From Limnobacter olei (GTDB lineage Bacteria > Pseudomonadota > Gammaproteobacteria > Burkholderiales > Burkholderiaceae_B), in NCBI RefSeq assembly GCF_029087225.1, contig NZ_JARFJD010000007.1, forward strand, positions 124,001-188,000: a stretch of DNA of 64,000 bases, in the 5' to 3' direction. The position numbers were made by a program, and so were the translations under genes. Below are positions 1 to 7,431 of this stretch, in pieces. Each line of letters begins with the position of its first letter. The first letter of the stretch is position 1. Under the pieces are notes generated by a model. That model was not told the DNA's origin. It was given only the letters and a program-made list of their open reading frames with translations, and made no database searches.

Positions 1-28
1 TGGTGCGTCCAACCGACTCTTCGCTCAT
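1..28 (-). CDS. Start of a divergent gene, partial (identity unknown)
   Basis: On the minus strand an ATG at 28 follows an AAGGA Shine-Dalgarno about 11 nt upstream and opens a frame reading MSEESVGRT to the window edge. Only nine residues are visible, so no function can be given. Its divergent position next to lutAB would suit a regulator of the lactate genes, but that is a guess from context. Confidence 0.35.
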
Positions 29-166
29 ACGGGGTAGTTCCTTTTCATGCAGTGAGAAGTTTAAACCATATTGTGAAATACGTCACTCGTTATGGTTATC
101 ACTACTGGCCGGAAAGCGGCGTGCTGCATACACTTGAACAGTTTTCGTTCATTTTGGGGAAATACC

Positions 167-907
167 TTGCGCGTCGGTTTGTTTGTTACCTGCCTTGTAG
201 ATTCCATGCGACCCTCTATCGGTTTTTCAACCATTGAGTTGCTGGAATCGGCCGGTTGCGAGGTGATGGTACCTCAGGCCCAAACCTGTTGCGGTCAACC
301 CGCCTGGAATTCAGGTGACCACGATAGCACGCACAAGCTGGCCCAAAAATGGCTGGCTGAGTTCGAGCAGTTTGATTACGTGGTTGCTCCATCGGGTTCT
401 TGCGTTGGGATGACAAAAACCCATTACACCGAAGTATTCAAGAACGACCCTGATTTGAAAATGCGCGCGGCCCGTTTGGCTGCTCGCACCTACGAGCTCA
501 CTGACTTTTTGGTCAATGTACTGGGCGTGGACAAGATCAAACTTGGTGTGAGCGAACTTAAACAGATTACCTATCATGATTCTTGCAGTGGGCTGCGCGA
601 GTTGGGTGTGCAGAATCAACCCCGCACCTTGATTGGCAAAATGGGTGGCGTAGAAATTCTTGAAATGAAAGACAGTCGGCAGTGCTGCGGTTTTGGTGGC
701 ACGTTTGCCTTGAAGTATGGCGAGGTTTCCAGTGCAATTTGTACCGATAAGTGCGAGCAGGTACAAGCGACCGGTGCACAGGCTGTGGTGTTGGGCGACC
801 TGGGCTGTATGTTGAATATTGAAGGCCGTTTGCGCCGCATGGGTGACAACACACAAGTGTTGCATGTGGCCGAATTGCTCACGGGCCGCAAGCCCGGTCA
901 AATTTAA
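167..907 (+). CDS. lutA: LutA/LldE-type Fe-S oxidoreductase subunit
   Basis: This 246-residue protein matches the LutA/YkgE family, a subunit of the iron-sulfur complex that oxidises L-lactate to pyruvate in the cytoplasm. It has the two cysteine-rich CCG modules of the family: one near the N-terminus ending in CCGQPAWNSGD and one in the C-terminal half with CCGFGGTFALKYGE. I chose the TTG at 167, giving LRVGLFVTCLVD, because homologues begin with this strand and a GGGGA lies about 6 nt upstream. An ATG at 92 in the same frame would add a 25-residue non-homologous tail. lutB follows after 17 nt, so the two are surely cotranscribed. No LutC gene is seen downstream. Confidence 0.9.
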   Translation: MRVGLFVTCLVDSMRPSIGFSTIELLESAGCEVMVPQAQTCCGQPAWNSGDHDSTHKLAQKWLAEFEQFDYVVAPSGSCVGMTKTHYTEVFKNDPDLKMRAARLAARTYELTDFLVNVLGVDKIKLGVSELKQITYHDSCSGLRELGVQNQPRTLIGKMGGVEILEMKDSRQCCGFGGTFALKYGEVSSAICTDKCEQVQATGAQAVVLGDLGCMLNIEGRLRRMGDNTQVLHVAELLTGRKPGQI

Positions 908-924
908 AGTGGGGCAGTAACACC

Positions 925-2334
925 ATGCAAGTACAAAGCATGTTTTTTGAACGCAAGGCCAGTGAAAAGCTGAATGATCCGCGCTTGCAGGAAAACTTGA
1001 AACGTTTGTCTTCGAAGTTCGTGAATGCACGTGCCACCAGTATTCTAGAGCTGGAAGATTTTGAAGGCACACGGTCTGCGGCAGTTGAAATTCGCAATCG
1101 AAGCATCAAGAATCTGGATGTATGGCTTGAATTGTTTGAACAGAAAGCAGCAGAGACTGGTGCCAAGGTATTGTTTGCACGTACACCGCAAGAGGCAGCC
1201 CAGCTGGTTGTGAAAATTGCCAAAAAGCACAGTGTTAAATCAGTCATCAAATCGAAGTCGATGGTGACTGAAGAAATGGCATTGAACAAAGCGCTTGAGG
1301 CGGCGGATGTGAAAGTGCGCGAAACCGACCTCGGCGAATACATTCTTCAAATCAACGACAACGAGCGTCCCAGTCACATTATTGCGCCGGTGGTTCACAA
1401 AGACAAAGAACAGGTGGCGGACCTGTTTGAAAAGCATCACCATTTGCCCCGCAAAACCGACATCGCTGAAATGACCCGAGAAGCGCGTGAAATTCTGCGT
1501 CCTCAGTTTTTGGCTGCCGACATGGGTGTCACGGGCGGCAACTTCATCATTGCAGACACCGGCTCAGTGGCTTTGGTGACGAACGAGGGCAACGAAGGCA
1601 TGTGCACCATTAACCCCCGCGTGCATGTGGCTATTACAGGTGTTGAAAAGGTGGTGCCTACCCTTGAAGACTTTGCCACTTTGATCCGCTTGCTACCACG
1701 CTCGGCAACCGGGCAAAGCATTTCCAACTACGTGTCGTTGTTAACTGGCCCCAAGCGGGAAGGCGACCTGGATGGTCCCGAACACATGTATTTTGTGATT
1801 CTGGATGGTGGGCGCACTGGCTTGCTGGGTGGGGAGTTTGAAGAAATGCTTCGCTGTATCAAGTGTGGTGCTTGCATGAATCACTGCCCGGTGTATCAAA
1901 AAATTGGTGGCCATGCCTACGGTTGGGTTTATCCCGGCCCGATGGGATCAGTGCTTACACCCAGCTATACCGGTATTGAAAAAGCGCTTGATTTGCCGCA
2001 GGCGGCTACTTTGTGCGGCGAGTGCCATGTGGTTTGCCCTGTGAAAATTCCGCTGCCCGATTTGCTTCGCAAATTGCGAGAGCAACAATTTTCCAGAGGG
2101 CTTCGTCCATGGCAGGAAAAAGCAGCATTCAAGGTGTGGGCTTTTGTGGCACAGCGGCCTGCTTTGTATCGCGTATTGTCACGCATGGGCATTAAGGCCA
2201 TGGCATGGTGGGGAAAACGCAAAGGCGGTATACACAGTTTGCCGGGCGCCAAGGGCTGGACCGATCAACGTGACTTTCCCGTGCCCACGGGGGAAACCTT
2301 TTCAAATCTGTATCAGCAACGCAAGAATAAGTAG
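925..2334 (+). CDS. lutB: LutB/LldF-type Fe-S lactate oxidation protein
   Basis: This 469-residue protein is LutB (YkgF/LldF), the large iron-sulfur subunit of the LutABC lactate-utilisation complex. The N-terminal ~300 residues form the DUF162/LUD domain. Then comes a ferredoxin-type motif, CIKCGACMNHCP (cysteines near 311-321), and a second cluster motif, CGECHVVCPVKIP. Length and motif order are normal for the family. It lies 17 nt behind lutA and is followed by a strong hairpin terminator, so the operon appears to end here with no lutC. In LutABC the third subunit is a small LUD protein, which must be elsewhere, possibly upstream of the window, or absent. Confidence 0.93.
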   Translation: MQVQSMFFERKASEKLNDPRLQENLKRLSSKFVNARATSILELEDFEGTRSAAVEIRNRSIKNLDVWLELFEQKAAETGAKVLFARTPQEAAQLVVKIAKKHSVKSVIKSKSMVTEEMALNKALEAADVKVRETDLGEYILQINDNERPSHIIAPVVHKDKEQVADLFEKHHHLPRKTDIAEMTREAREILRPQFLAADMGVTGGNFIIADTGSVALVTNEGNEGMCTINPRVHVAITGVEKVVPTLEDFATLIRLLPRSATGQSISNYVSLLTGPKREGDLDGPEHMYFVILDGGRTGLLGGEFEEMLRCIKCGACMNHCPVYQKIGGHAYGWVYPGPMGSVLTPSYTGIEKALDLPQAATLCGECHVVCPVKIPLPDLLRKLREQQFSRGLRPWQEKAAFKVWAFVAQRPALYRVLSRMGIKAMAWWGKRKGGIHSLPGAKGWTDQRDFPVPTGETFSNLYQQRKNK

Positions 2335-2374
2335 ACTTATAACTTACATTCAGCAAGATGAATGTCTGAGAACA

Positions 2375-2402
2375 AGGAGCGGCGTTCAGAAAGCCGCTCC
2401 TT
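2375..2402. terminator. Bidirectional terminator between lutB and pyrD
   Basis: Arms AAGGAGCGGC and GCCGCTCCTT form a 10-bp stem with an 8-nt loop, followed by TTTTATTTT on the plus strand. It lies between two convergent genes and directly abuts the pyrD stop codon, so it probably serves both. Confidence 0.85.
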
Positions 2403-3452
2403 TTATTTTGTTCTCATCTTTAATTTGCAATTTACATGGATGGTGGCAGCGCATTCAGTCACCAATTCAGGGCCTTTGTAAATGAGGCCTGTGTATATTT
2501 GAACCAGCTTTGCACCCGCGCGAATTTTCTCTACGGCATGCTCACCGCTGGAAATACCGCCCACGCCAATGATTGGGATGTCGTCGCCCAACTCTGCATA
2601 CAAACGCTTGATCACGTGGGTCGACTTCTCCAGCACGGGTGCTCCGCTTAGGCCACCTTGCTCATCACCATGGGGAAGGCCAGCCACGCTGGTTTTGTCG
2701 ATTGTGGTGTTGGTTGCAATAACACCGTCAAAACTGAAATGGGTAAGCCGCTTGGCAATCGCATCAATTTGATCGTCATCCAGATCAGGGGCAATTTTCA
2801 AGGCCATGGGTTTGTACAATCCATGTTCATCGGCCAAGGCTTTTTGTTTTTCTTTCAGTGAGCCCAATAAAATATCGAGGCTATCGCCGCCTTGCAGGTC
2901 GCGCAGGTTTTTGGTGTTCGGTGAAGAAATATTGACTGTGATGTAGCTCGCGTAGGGATACACCGCTTCCAGCGCGGCCAAGTAATCATCTGCAGCATTT
3001 TCAACCGGAGTAAGCGCATTCTTTCCAATATTGATCCCCAATATGCCCGGGTAATTGCTGGCCTTTACATTCTTTATCAACGTGTCCACACCCTCGTTAT
3101 TAAAGCCCATGCGGTTAATCAATGCATTGGCTTTGGGCAGCCGAAACAGCCTTGGTTGCGGGTTGCCGGGTTGAGGTTTGGGCGTTACCGTACCTACTTC
3201 AAGAAAACCAAAACCCATCAGGCCCAATTCGCTGATGTAAGCGGCGTCTTTGTCCAGGCCAGCTGCCAGGCCCACTCGGTTCGGGAAGTCGATACCCATG
3301 ACCTTTACGGGGTCAGCAACCGCTTTGGGTGAAAAAAACTTGAGCAAACCGAGCTTGCGCAGCATTTGCAGATTGCTGAAAGTAATGTGGTGTGCTTTCT
3401 CGGGATCAAGGGAAAACAGGGCAGGGCGAACAAGCGAATAGGGAAGCAGCAT
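2403..3452 (-). CDS. pyrD: Dihydroorotate dehydrogenase (quinone), class 2
   Basis: PyrD oxidises dihydroorotate to orotate in pyrimidine synthesis and passes electrons to the quinone pool, bound to the inner face of the cytoplasmic membrane. The 349-residue length and the N-terminal helical extension (SLDPEKAHH) mark the class 2 enzyme. The FMN-binding stretch [13 protein letters not shown] and the catalytic-serine segment [10 protein letters not shown] (serines 176/177) are intact; class 2 enzymes use Ser as the base. It is the last gene of the minus-strand group nudix-aat-bpt-pyrD, 68 bp behind bpt. This linkage to aat and bpt is common in Burkholderiales and has no obvious metabolic logic. 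Confidence 0.96.
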   Translation of the reverse strand: MLLPYSLVRPALFSLDPEKAHHITFSNLQMLRKLGLLKFFSPKAVADPVKVMGIDFPNRVGLAAGLDKDAAYISELGLMGFGFLEVGTVTPKPQPGNPQPRLFRLPKANALINRMGFNNEGVDTLIKNVKASNYPGILGINIGKNALTPVENAADDYLAALEAVYPYASYITVNISSPNTKNLRDLQGGDSLDILLGSLKEKQKALADEHGLYKPMALKIAPDLDDDQIDAIAKRLTHFSFDGVIATNTTIDKTSVAGLPHGDEQGGLSGAPVLEKSTHVIKRLYAELGDDIPIIGVGGISSGEHAVEKIRAGAKLVQIYTGLIYKGPELVTECAATIHVNCKLKMRTK

Positions 3453-3520
3453 GGCGGTTTTCAGACACCGGTAATTTGGATTGAATACCCCGCATTGTAA
3501 CGGGGAAACTACGGGCTTGA

Positions 3521-4255
3521 TTAGCGGCTTGGTTCAGGCGAGGGCTGCCACACGTTGTCCTGAAGAATTTCTGCCGAGGAAAAGCGTGCCTTGTAAGCCA
3601 TTTTCTCGCTTTCCTTGATCCAGTAACCCAAATACAGGTAAGGAAGTTCAAGGTCCCGACATTGCTCAATTTGCCAAAGCACGCCATAGACTCCCAGGCC
3701 GCTTCGTTCCTCAGGATCGAAGAAGGTATACACCGAGGACAGCCCATCGGTAAGGATGTCAATGATGGACACCATCACCAATTTACCGTCAGGGTTTCGG
3801 AATTCAACCAAACGGGAATTGACCCGGGTTTGCAGCAAAAATTGGGAATACTGTTCACGGCTGTCTTCATCCATCCCGCCACCGTGATGGCGGGCCGACT
3901 GGTATTTCAAGTACAAAGCGTAGTGTTCAGAATTAAAGTGAAGGCGTTGTACGCTGGGTTTCAGGCTTGCAAAAGTCTTTACAGTGCGCCGCTGGCTTCG
4001 ATTGGTGTGAAACTGGGATACTTTCAAGCGAAGGGGCTTGCATGAATTACAACCGTCGCAATGGGGCTTGTAGGTGAACAAGCCGCTGCGACGAAAACCC
4101 ATGCGAACCAACTCGCTGTATACATCGGCGTTGATTAAGTGGCTTGGGGTTGCCACCTGCGACCTGGCCAGACGATTGTCCAGATAGCTGCAGGGGTAGG
4201 GTGCAGTCGAATAAAACTGCAAGGTAGAGAAGGGCAGTTCCTTAGGTCTGGTCAT
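3521..4255 (-). CDS. bpt: Aspartate/glutamate leucyl-transferase (Bpt)
   Basis: Bpt transfers leucine from Leu-tRNA onto proteins with N-terminal Asp or Glu, marking them for ClpS/ClpAP degradation in the bacterial N-end rule. The 244-residue protein resembles eukaryotic arginyl-transferase ATE1 and is often named that way. Visible family features are the N-terminal [15 protein letters not shown], the cysteine cluster [12 protein letters not shown], and the C-terminal YLGYWI segment of the GNAT-like fold. Its start overlaps the end of aat by 14 nt, so the two N-end-rule enzymes are translationally coupled. Specificity for Leu rather than Arg is inferred from the bacterial family. Confidence 0.93.
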   Translation of the reverse strand: MTRPKELPFSTLQFYSTAPYPCSYLDNRLARSQVATPSHLINADVYSELVRMGFRRSGLFTYKPHCDGCNSCKPLRLKVSQFHTNRSQRRTVKTFASLKPSVQRLHFNSEHYALYLKYQSARHHGGGMDEDSREQYSQFLLQTRVNSRLVEFRNPDGKLVMVSIIDILTDGLSSVYTFFDPEERSGLGVYGVLWQIEQCRDLELPYLYLGYWIKESEKMAYKARFSSAEILQDNVWQPSPEPSR

Positions 4256-4970
4256 ACGTCCATTTAAGTTCGCGGGGTTCCCAATTCAAGGTGGGCTGCA
4301 CAATGGAATTCGCCATTTCAGTCTCAAACACCTTTCTGCTTACCGTGCGGGCACCCATTGACATCAAATGCCCGGTAGCCTGCTGGCAATCAATTATGTG
4401 CACATTCTGAGATTTTAGCCAATACACAAAATGAGCGAAGGCCACTTTGGAAGCATCGGTTTGCGTTGCGAACATGCTTTCACCGTACACCATTTTACCC
4501 AAGGCCACGCAATACAGGCCGCCGATGAGCTGGTTGCCTTGCCAGTGTTCAATCGAGTGGGCCAAACCGCGTTGGTGAAGCGTTGTGTAGGCCGAAATTA
4601 CTTCTTCGGTGATCCAGGTGCCGTCCTGACCTGGTCTGGGCGCCGCGCAGGCACGCATCACTCTCTCAAAGGCGGTATTCAGGCGAATGGCGCTTCCCGG
4701 GGTGCCGTGCATTTTGCGAATCGCCTTGGCCAGCGAGCGGTGTAGCTTGAATTCAGTGGTATACAACACTGCGCGTGGGGAGGTGCTCCACCAAAGCACA
4801 GGTTCACCTTGGGAATACCAGGGAAATATGCCGCGTGCATAACTCGCTTCAAGCCAGTCCGCATTGATTTCCATGCTGGCTGCAAGAAGGCCTGGTGGGT
4901 ATTCAAGCGCTAGTGCAGTGCTGGGGAATTCGCCAGGAGAGTCCAGCCAGGGTATGGTGGTTTTTGTCAT
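4242..4970 (-). CDS. aat: Leucyl/phenylalanyl-tRNA-protein transferase
   Basis: Aat adds Leu or Phe from charged tRNA to proteins with N-terminal Lys or Arg, creating primary N-degrons read by ClpS. At 242 residues it is typical in length. The family signatures [19 protein letters not shown] and the C-terminal half with GESMFA and [13 protein letters not shown] are clear. It overlaps the upstream Nudix gene by 4 nt (ATGA) and bpt by 14 nt. Aat and Bpt together cover basic and acidic N-terminal residues, so this operon encodes the tagging half of the N-end rule. clpS and clpA are not in the window. Confidence 0.95.
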   Translation of the reverse strand: MTKTTIPWLDSPGEFPSTALALEYPPGLLAASMEINADWLEASYARGIFPWYSQGEPVLWWSTSPRAVLYTTEFKLHRSLAKAIRKMHGTPGSAIRLNTAFERVMRACAAPRPGQDGTWITEEVISAYTTLHQRGLAHSIEHWQGNQLIGGLYCVALGKMVYGESMFATQTDASKVAFAHFVYWLKSQNVHIIDCQQATGHLMSMGARTVSRKVFETEMANSIVQPTLNWEPRELKWTYDQT

Positions 4971-5533
4971 CCGGCCTTGAATTGAGAATCAGTCCAGTCC
5001 GTGTGATCGAAAACATCGCCCGTATGCAGGGTGTACCGTCCCGCTTTTCGGTCTGCAAAAAACAGGGTCAGTGTTTTTGACACAGTTTTAAAAGCCAGTT
5101 CATCCCAAGGAATTTCTTCTTCGGAAAACAGTTTCACATCCAGGCTTTCTTCACCCGCACAGAAGGTGGGGGTGGGCATCTCGGCGCGGAAAAAAATATG
5201 AACCTGTTCAGCGCGAATTACATCGAACATGGTGAACAGAGGGCCCAATGTGATTTGAGCGCCGGCTTCTTCCAGTGTCTCGCGGGCGGCACCTTGGTGC
5301 GTGGTTTCGTTCAGTTCCATGAAGCCTGCGGGCAGGGTCCAAAAACCGTGGCGGGGTTCAATGGCTCGTTTGCAAAGCAAAACCTTGCCCTGATAGGTTG
5401 GAATGGTGCCAACTACAATCTTTGGGTTTACGTAATGAATTGCGCCACATCCTGGGCAACAACTTCGTTCTCGGTTATCGCCGGCAGGAATGCGAAGTTC
5501 AAGCGGGGTGCCACATGTGCTGCAGTATTTCAT
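4967..5533 (-). CDS. Nudix hydrolase with N-terminal zinc ribbon
   Basis: This 188-residue protein starts with a zinc ribbon (C4-x2-C7 and C26-x2-C29), followed by a Nudix fold. The Nudix box is complete: G-x5-E-x7-REtLEEaGA around residues 71-93. Zinc-ribbon Nudix proteins include NudC-type NADH pyrophosphatases and deNADding enzymes, but this one is short and lacks the extra N-terminal domain of NudC, so its substrate cannot be named. It leads the aat-bpt-pyrD operon, with a 4-nt overlap to aat. No good Shine-Dalgarno precedes the ATG at 5533. Confidence 0.9.
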   Translation of the reverse strand: MKYCSTCGTPLELRIPAGDNRERSCCPGCGAIHYVNPKIVVGTIPTYQGKVLLCKRAIEPRHGFWTLPAGFMELNETTHQGAARETLEEAGAQITLGPLFTMFDVIRAEQVHIFFRAEMPTPTFCAGEESLDVKLFSEEEIPWDELAFKTVSKTLTLFFADRKAGRYTLHTGDVFDHTDWTDSQFKAG

Positions 5534-5592
5534 TTGTTGTTTGCTTCTATTTTTTTGAAAAAATCACTTGCAGTGTAACCGACAAATATGTG

Positions 5593-5598
5593 TATAAT
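5593..5598 (+). promoter_or_regulatory. Possible upstream -10 box of the tRNA operon
   Basis: A perfect TATAAT followed by a GC-rich discriminator (TCGGGC), as is usual for stringently controlled stable-RNA promoters. The only -35-like hexamer, TTGCAG, lies 19 nt upstream, which is long. It would give a ~130-nt leader before tRNA-Ala. Confidence 0.4.
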
Positions 5599-5691
5599 TC
5601 GGGCTGCTCAAATTGCTGAGGCAATGCAGGCAGAAGGCAAAAAGAATTAAAAGTTTTGCATTAAAGTTTCAACAAATCGTATTAAATACAG

Positions 5692-5720
5692 TTGACAACT
5701 TAAGCGGAATAATTAATAAT
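5692..5720 (+). promoter_or_regulatory. Sigma-70 promoter of the tRNA-Ala/tRNA-Glu operon
   Basis: TTGACA (5692-5697), an exact 17-nt spacer and AATAAT (5715-5720) place the start of transcription near 5727, about 9 nt before the first tRNA. Confidence 0.75.
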
Positions 5721-5735
5721 CTCGGTCTTCGCTTC

Positions 5736-5811
<76 letters not shown>

Positions 5812-5827
5812 AAGCACACGGTTTTAG

Positions 5828-5903
5828 GTCCCCATCGTCTAGAGGCCTAGGACACCGCCCTTTCACGGCGGTAACACCGGTTCGAATCCGGTTGGGGATG
5901 CCA
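5828..5903 (+). tRNA. tRNA-Glu (anticodon TTC)
   Basis: This is a 76-nt cloverleaf with acceptor arms GTCCCCA/TGGGGAT, anticodon stem CCGCC/GGCGG around CTTTCAC (anticodon TTC), a T arm with GGTTCGAATCC and an encoded CCA. Besides translation, Glu-tRNA feeds 5-aminolevulinate synthesis, the precursor used by the hemC-hemDX-hemY genes at 26.7-30.8 kb. Confidence 0.97.
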
Positions 5904-5913
5904 AATTTGGCAC

Positions 5914-5950
5914 AAAACGCTTCTCACCCAAAGGGTCAGAAGCGTTTTTT
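5914..5950 (+). terminator. Terminator of the tRNA operon
   Basis: Arms AAAACGCTTCT and AGAAGCGTTTT with an inner CACCC/GGGT pairing form a long hairpin that ends in TTTTTT, 10 nt after tRNA-Glu. Confidence 0.85.
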
Positions 5951-5971
5951 ATTTACGACTGCGAGGTGACC

Positions 5972-6181
5972 ATGGGTCCGATCTTGAATAAAGCAGTTTT
6001 CTTCGCACTGGCGGCAGTTGTTTTGCCAGTCATTCAAGGTTGCGCAGTAGTAAGCGCCACAGCGGGCGCTGCCATTTCAATTACCGGGGCCGTTGTGTCA
6101 ACAGGCATCAAAGTCACGGGCGCTGTTGTTGAAGCTGGTATTGATGCGGTCAGCGATGACGACCAAGAACTTGAAGAGTAA
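5972..6181 (+). CDS. Small putative lipoprotein
   Basis: A 69-residue protein with a short hydrophobic leader and a lipobox-like VIQGC that would place the lipid on Cys24. The mature part is rich in Ala, Gly and Val (AVVSATAGAAISITGAVVS) and ends in an acidic tail, DDDQELEE. It resembles a widespread class of tiny alanine/glycine-rich proteobacterial lipoproteins of unknown role. I chose ATG 5972 because GAGG lies 5 nt upstream; an in-frame GTG at 5966 overlaps that site. It follows the tRNA terminator directly, so it needs its own promoter, which I do not see clearly, or read-through. Confidence 0.7.
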   Translation: MGPILNKAVFFALAAVVLPVIQGCAVVSATAGAAISITGAVVSTGIKVTGAVVEAGIDAVSDDDQELEE

Positions 6182-6243
6182 AGCCTCCTCTAAAGCTTGC
6201 TTACCAATTCATCTTGATTGTGTCCCAACTTTCTTAACCTACA

Positions 6244-6258
6244 CCCCAACCACTGGGG
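6244..6258. repeat. Short inverted repeat upstream of the efflux operon
   Basis: Perfect 5-bp arms CCCCA and TGGGG with a 5-nt spacer lie about 95 nt before the adaptor gene and have no T-run. It may be a weak operator or chance. Nothing else stands out in the 170-bp gap 6182-6351. Confidence 0.3.
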
Positions 6259-6351
6259 GATATCAGAACTTATTCACTGCACTTTGGTCTCGTTGAAGGT
6301 ACTTTCATACGTGATAACCTTTCTCGTCGCATTCGCAGTGGAGCCTTTGGC

Positions 6352-7431
6352 TTGATCAAACGTCTGGTTTATTTTCTTGTTCTCGTTCTCCTCTTGGGGG
6401 CTGCCTACTCTGTTTCTCAAACACTGCTGGGAAATTCGTCTGCCACCGCGTCCAATCAGGGCACCAAAGGCGCAGCGCCCAAGGTCTTGGTTGAGGTTGT
6501 AAAGCTTGAGTCCACCGCAAGTTCGTTTGGTGCCATTGCAACCGGCTGGGCCGACAAATCTGCAGAAGTCTTTGCCATCGTGGATGAGAAAGTCACTCAG
6601 GTTTTGTTCAAGCCACAACAAAAGGTAAAAAAGGGCGAGTTACTGGTTCAACAAGACGATCGAGAAGAACAGCTGGCTCTTAGGCTTGCGGAAGTGCAAC
6701 TGAAGAACACAAAAAGCTTGCTGGACAGATACAAACAAGCTGTGGGTAAGGGGGCAGTGCCACAAACCCAAGTTGATTCAGCTCAAGCCGATTACGAGGC
6801 TGCGCAAGTGGCTGTTGATCAGGCCAAACTCGCCATCTCCAACCACCAAATTCGTGCTCCATTTGCGGGTGTTGTGGGCATTACAGACATTGATCCCGGC
6901 CAGCGAATTGGCCCTGGCGTAATGATCACCGGTGTTGATTCCCGTGAAATCATCTATGTGGACTTTGAGGTGCCCGAGACCTTGGTTGGTCAATTGGACG
7001 CTGCCAACATGGATCAAATCGAGGTGGCGGTTACCACGCCATCTGTACCTGGCCAGGAATTCAAGGCGCGTGTGGTTGCCTTGGACAGTCGTTTGAATGC
7101 TGAAAAGCGATCGCTGCGAGTTCGGGCAAATATCAGCAATCCCGATGACTTATTGCGCCCGGGCATGTCGTTCGCAGTGCAAATGGCAGTGAAGGGGCAA
7201 ATGTTGGCTTCCGTGCCTGAAATAGCTTTGCAATGGGATCGAGAAGGCTCTTATGTCTGGATGATTCGAGACGGAAAAGCTTACCGTGAGAACGTGCGCG
7301 TGGCCGACCGGCGGCAGGGCCGCGTGTTTCTCGATGGCAAGATCAAAGAGGGCGAATCTGTGGTGGTTGAAGGTGGTTTGCGGCTTGCAGAAGGCGTAGT
7401 TGTCGAACAGGTTGAGGATCCCTTGCAATGA
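6352..7431 (+). CDS. RND efflux periplasmic adaptor (membrane fusion protein)
   Basis: This 359-residue HlyD/AcrA-type adaptor bridges the inner-membrane RND pump and the outer-membrane channel. It has an N-terminal membrane anchor (VYFLVLVLLLGAAYSV), then a biotinyl-lipoyl half-domain (VLFKPQQKVKKGELLVQQ), an alpha-hairpin around residues 100-160, and the second lipoyl half (IRAPFAGVVGITDIDPGQRI), followed by beta-barrel and membrane-proximal domains. The start is a TTG at 6352 with GGAG 8 nt upstream; no ATG fits. It overlaps the permease gene by 4 nt (ATGA). No TetR, MarR or LysR regulator is adjacent, which is unusual for such an operon. Confidence 0.93.
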   Translation: MIKRLVYFLVLVLLLGAAYSVSQTLLGNSSATASNQGTKGAAPKVLVEVVKLESTASSFGAIATGWADKSAEVFAIVDEKVTQVLFKPQQKVKKGELLVQQDDREEQLALRLAEVQLKNTKSLLDRYKQAVGKGAVPQTQVDSAQADYEAAQVAVDQAKLAISNHQIRAPFAGVVGITDIDPGQRIGPGVMITGVDSREIIYVDFEVPETLVGQLDAANMDQIEVAVTTPSVPGQEFKARVVALDSRLNAEKRSLRVRANISNPDDLLRPGMSFAVQMAVKGQMLASVPEIALQWDREGSYVWMIRDGKAYRENVRVADRRQGRVFLDGKIKEGESVVVEGGLRLAEGVVVEQVEDPLQ

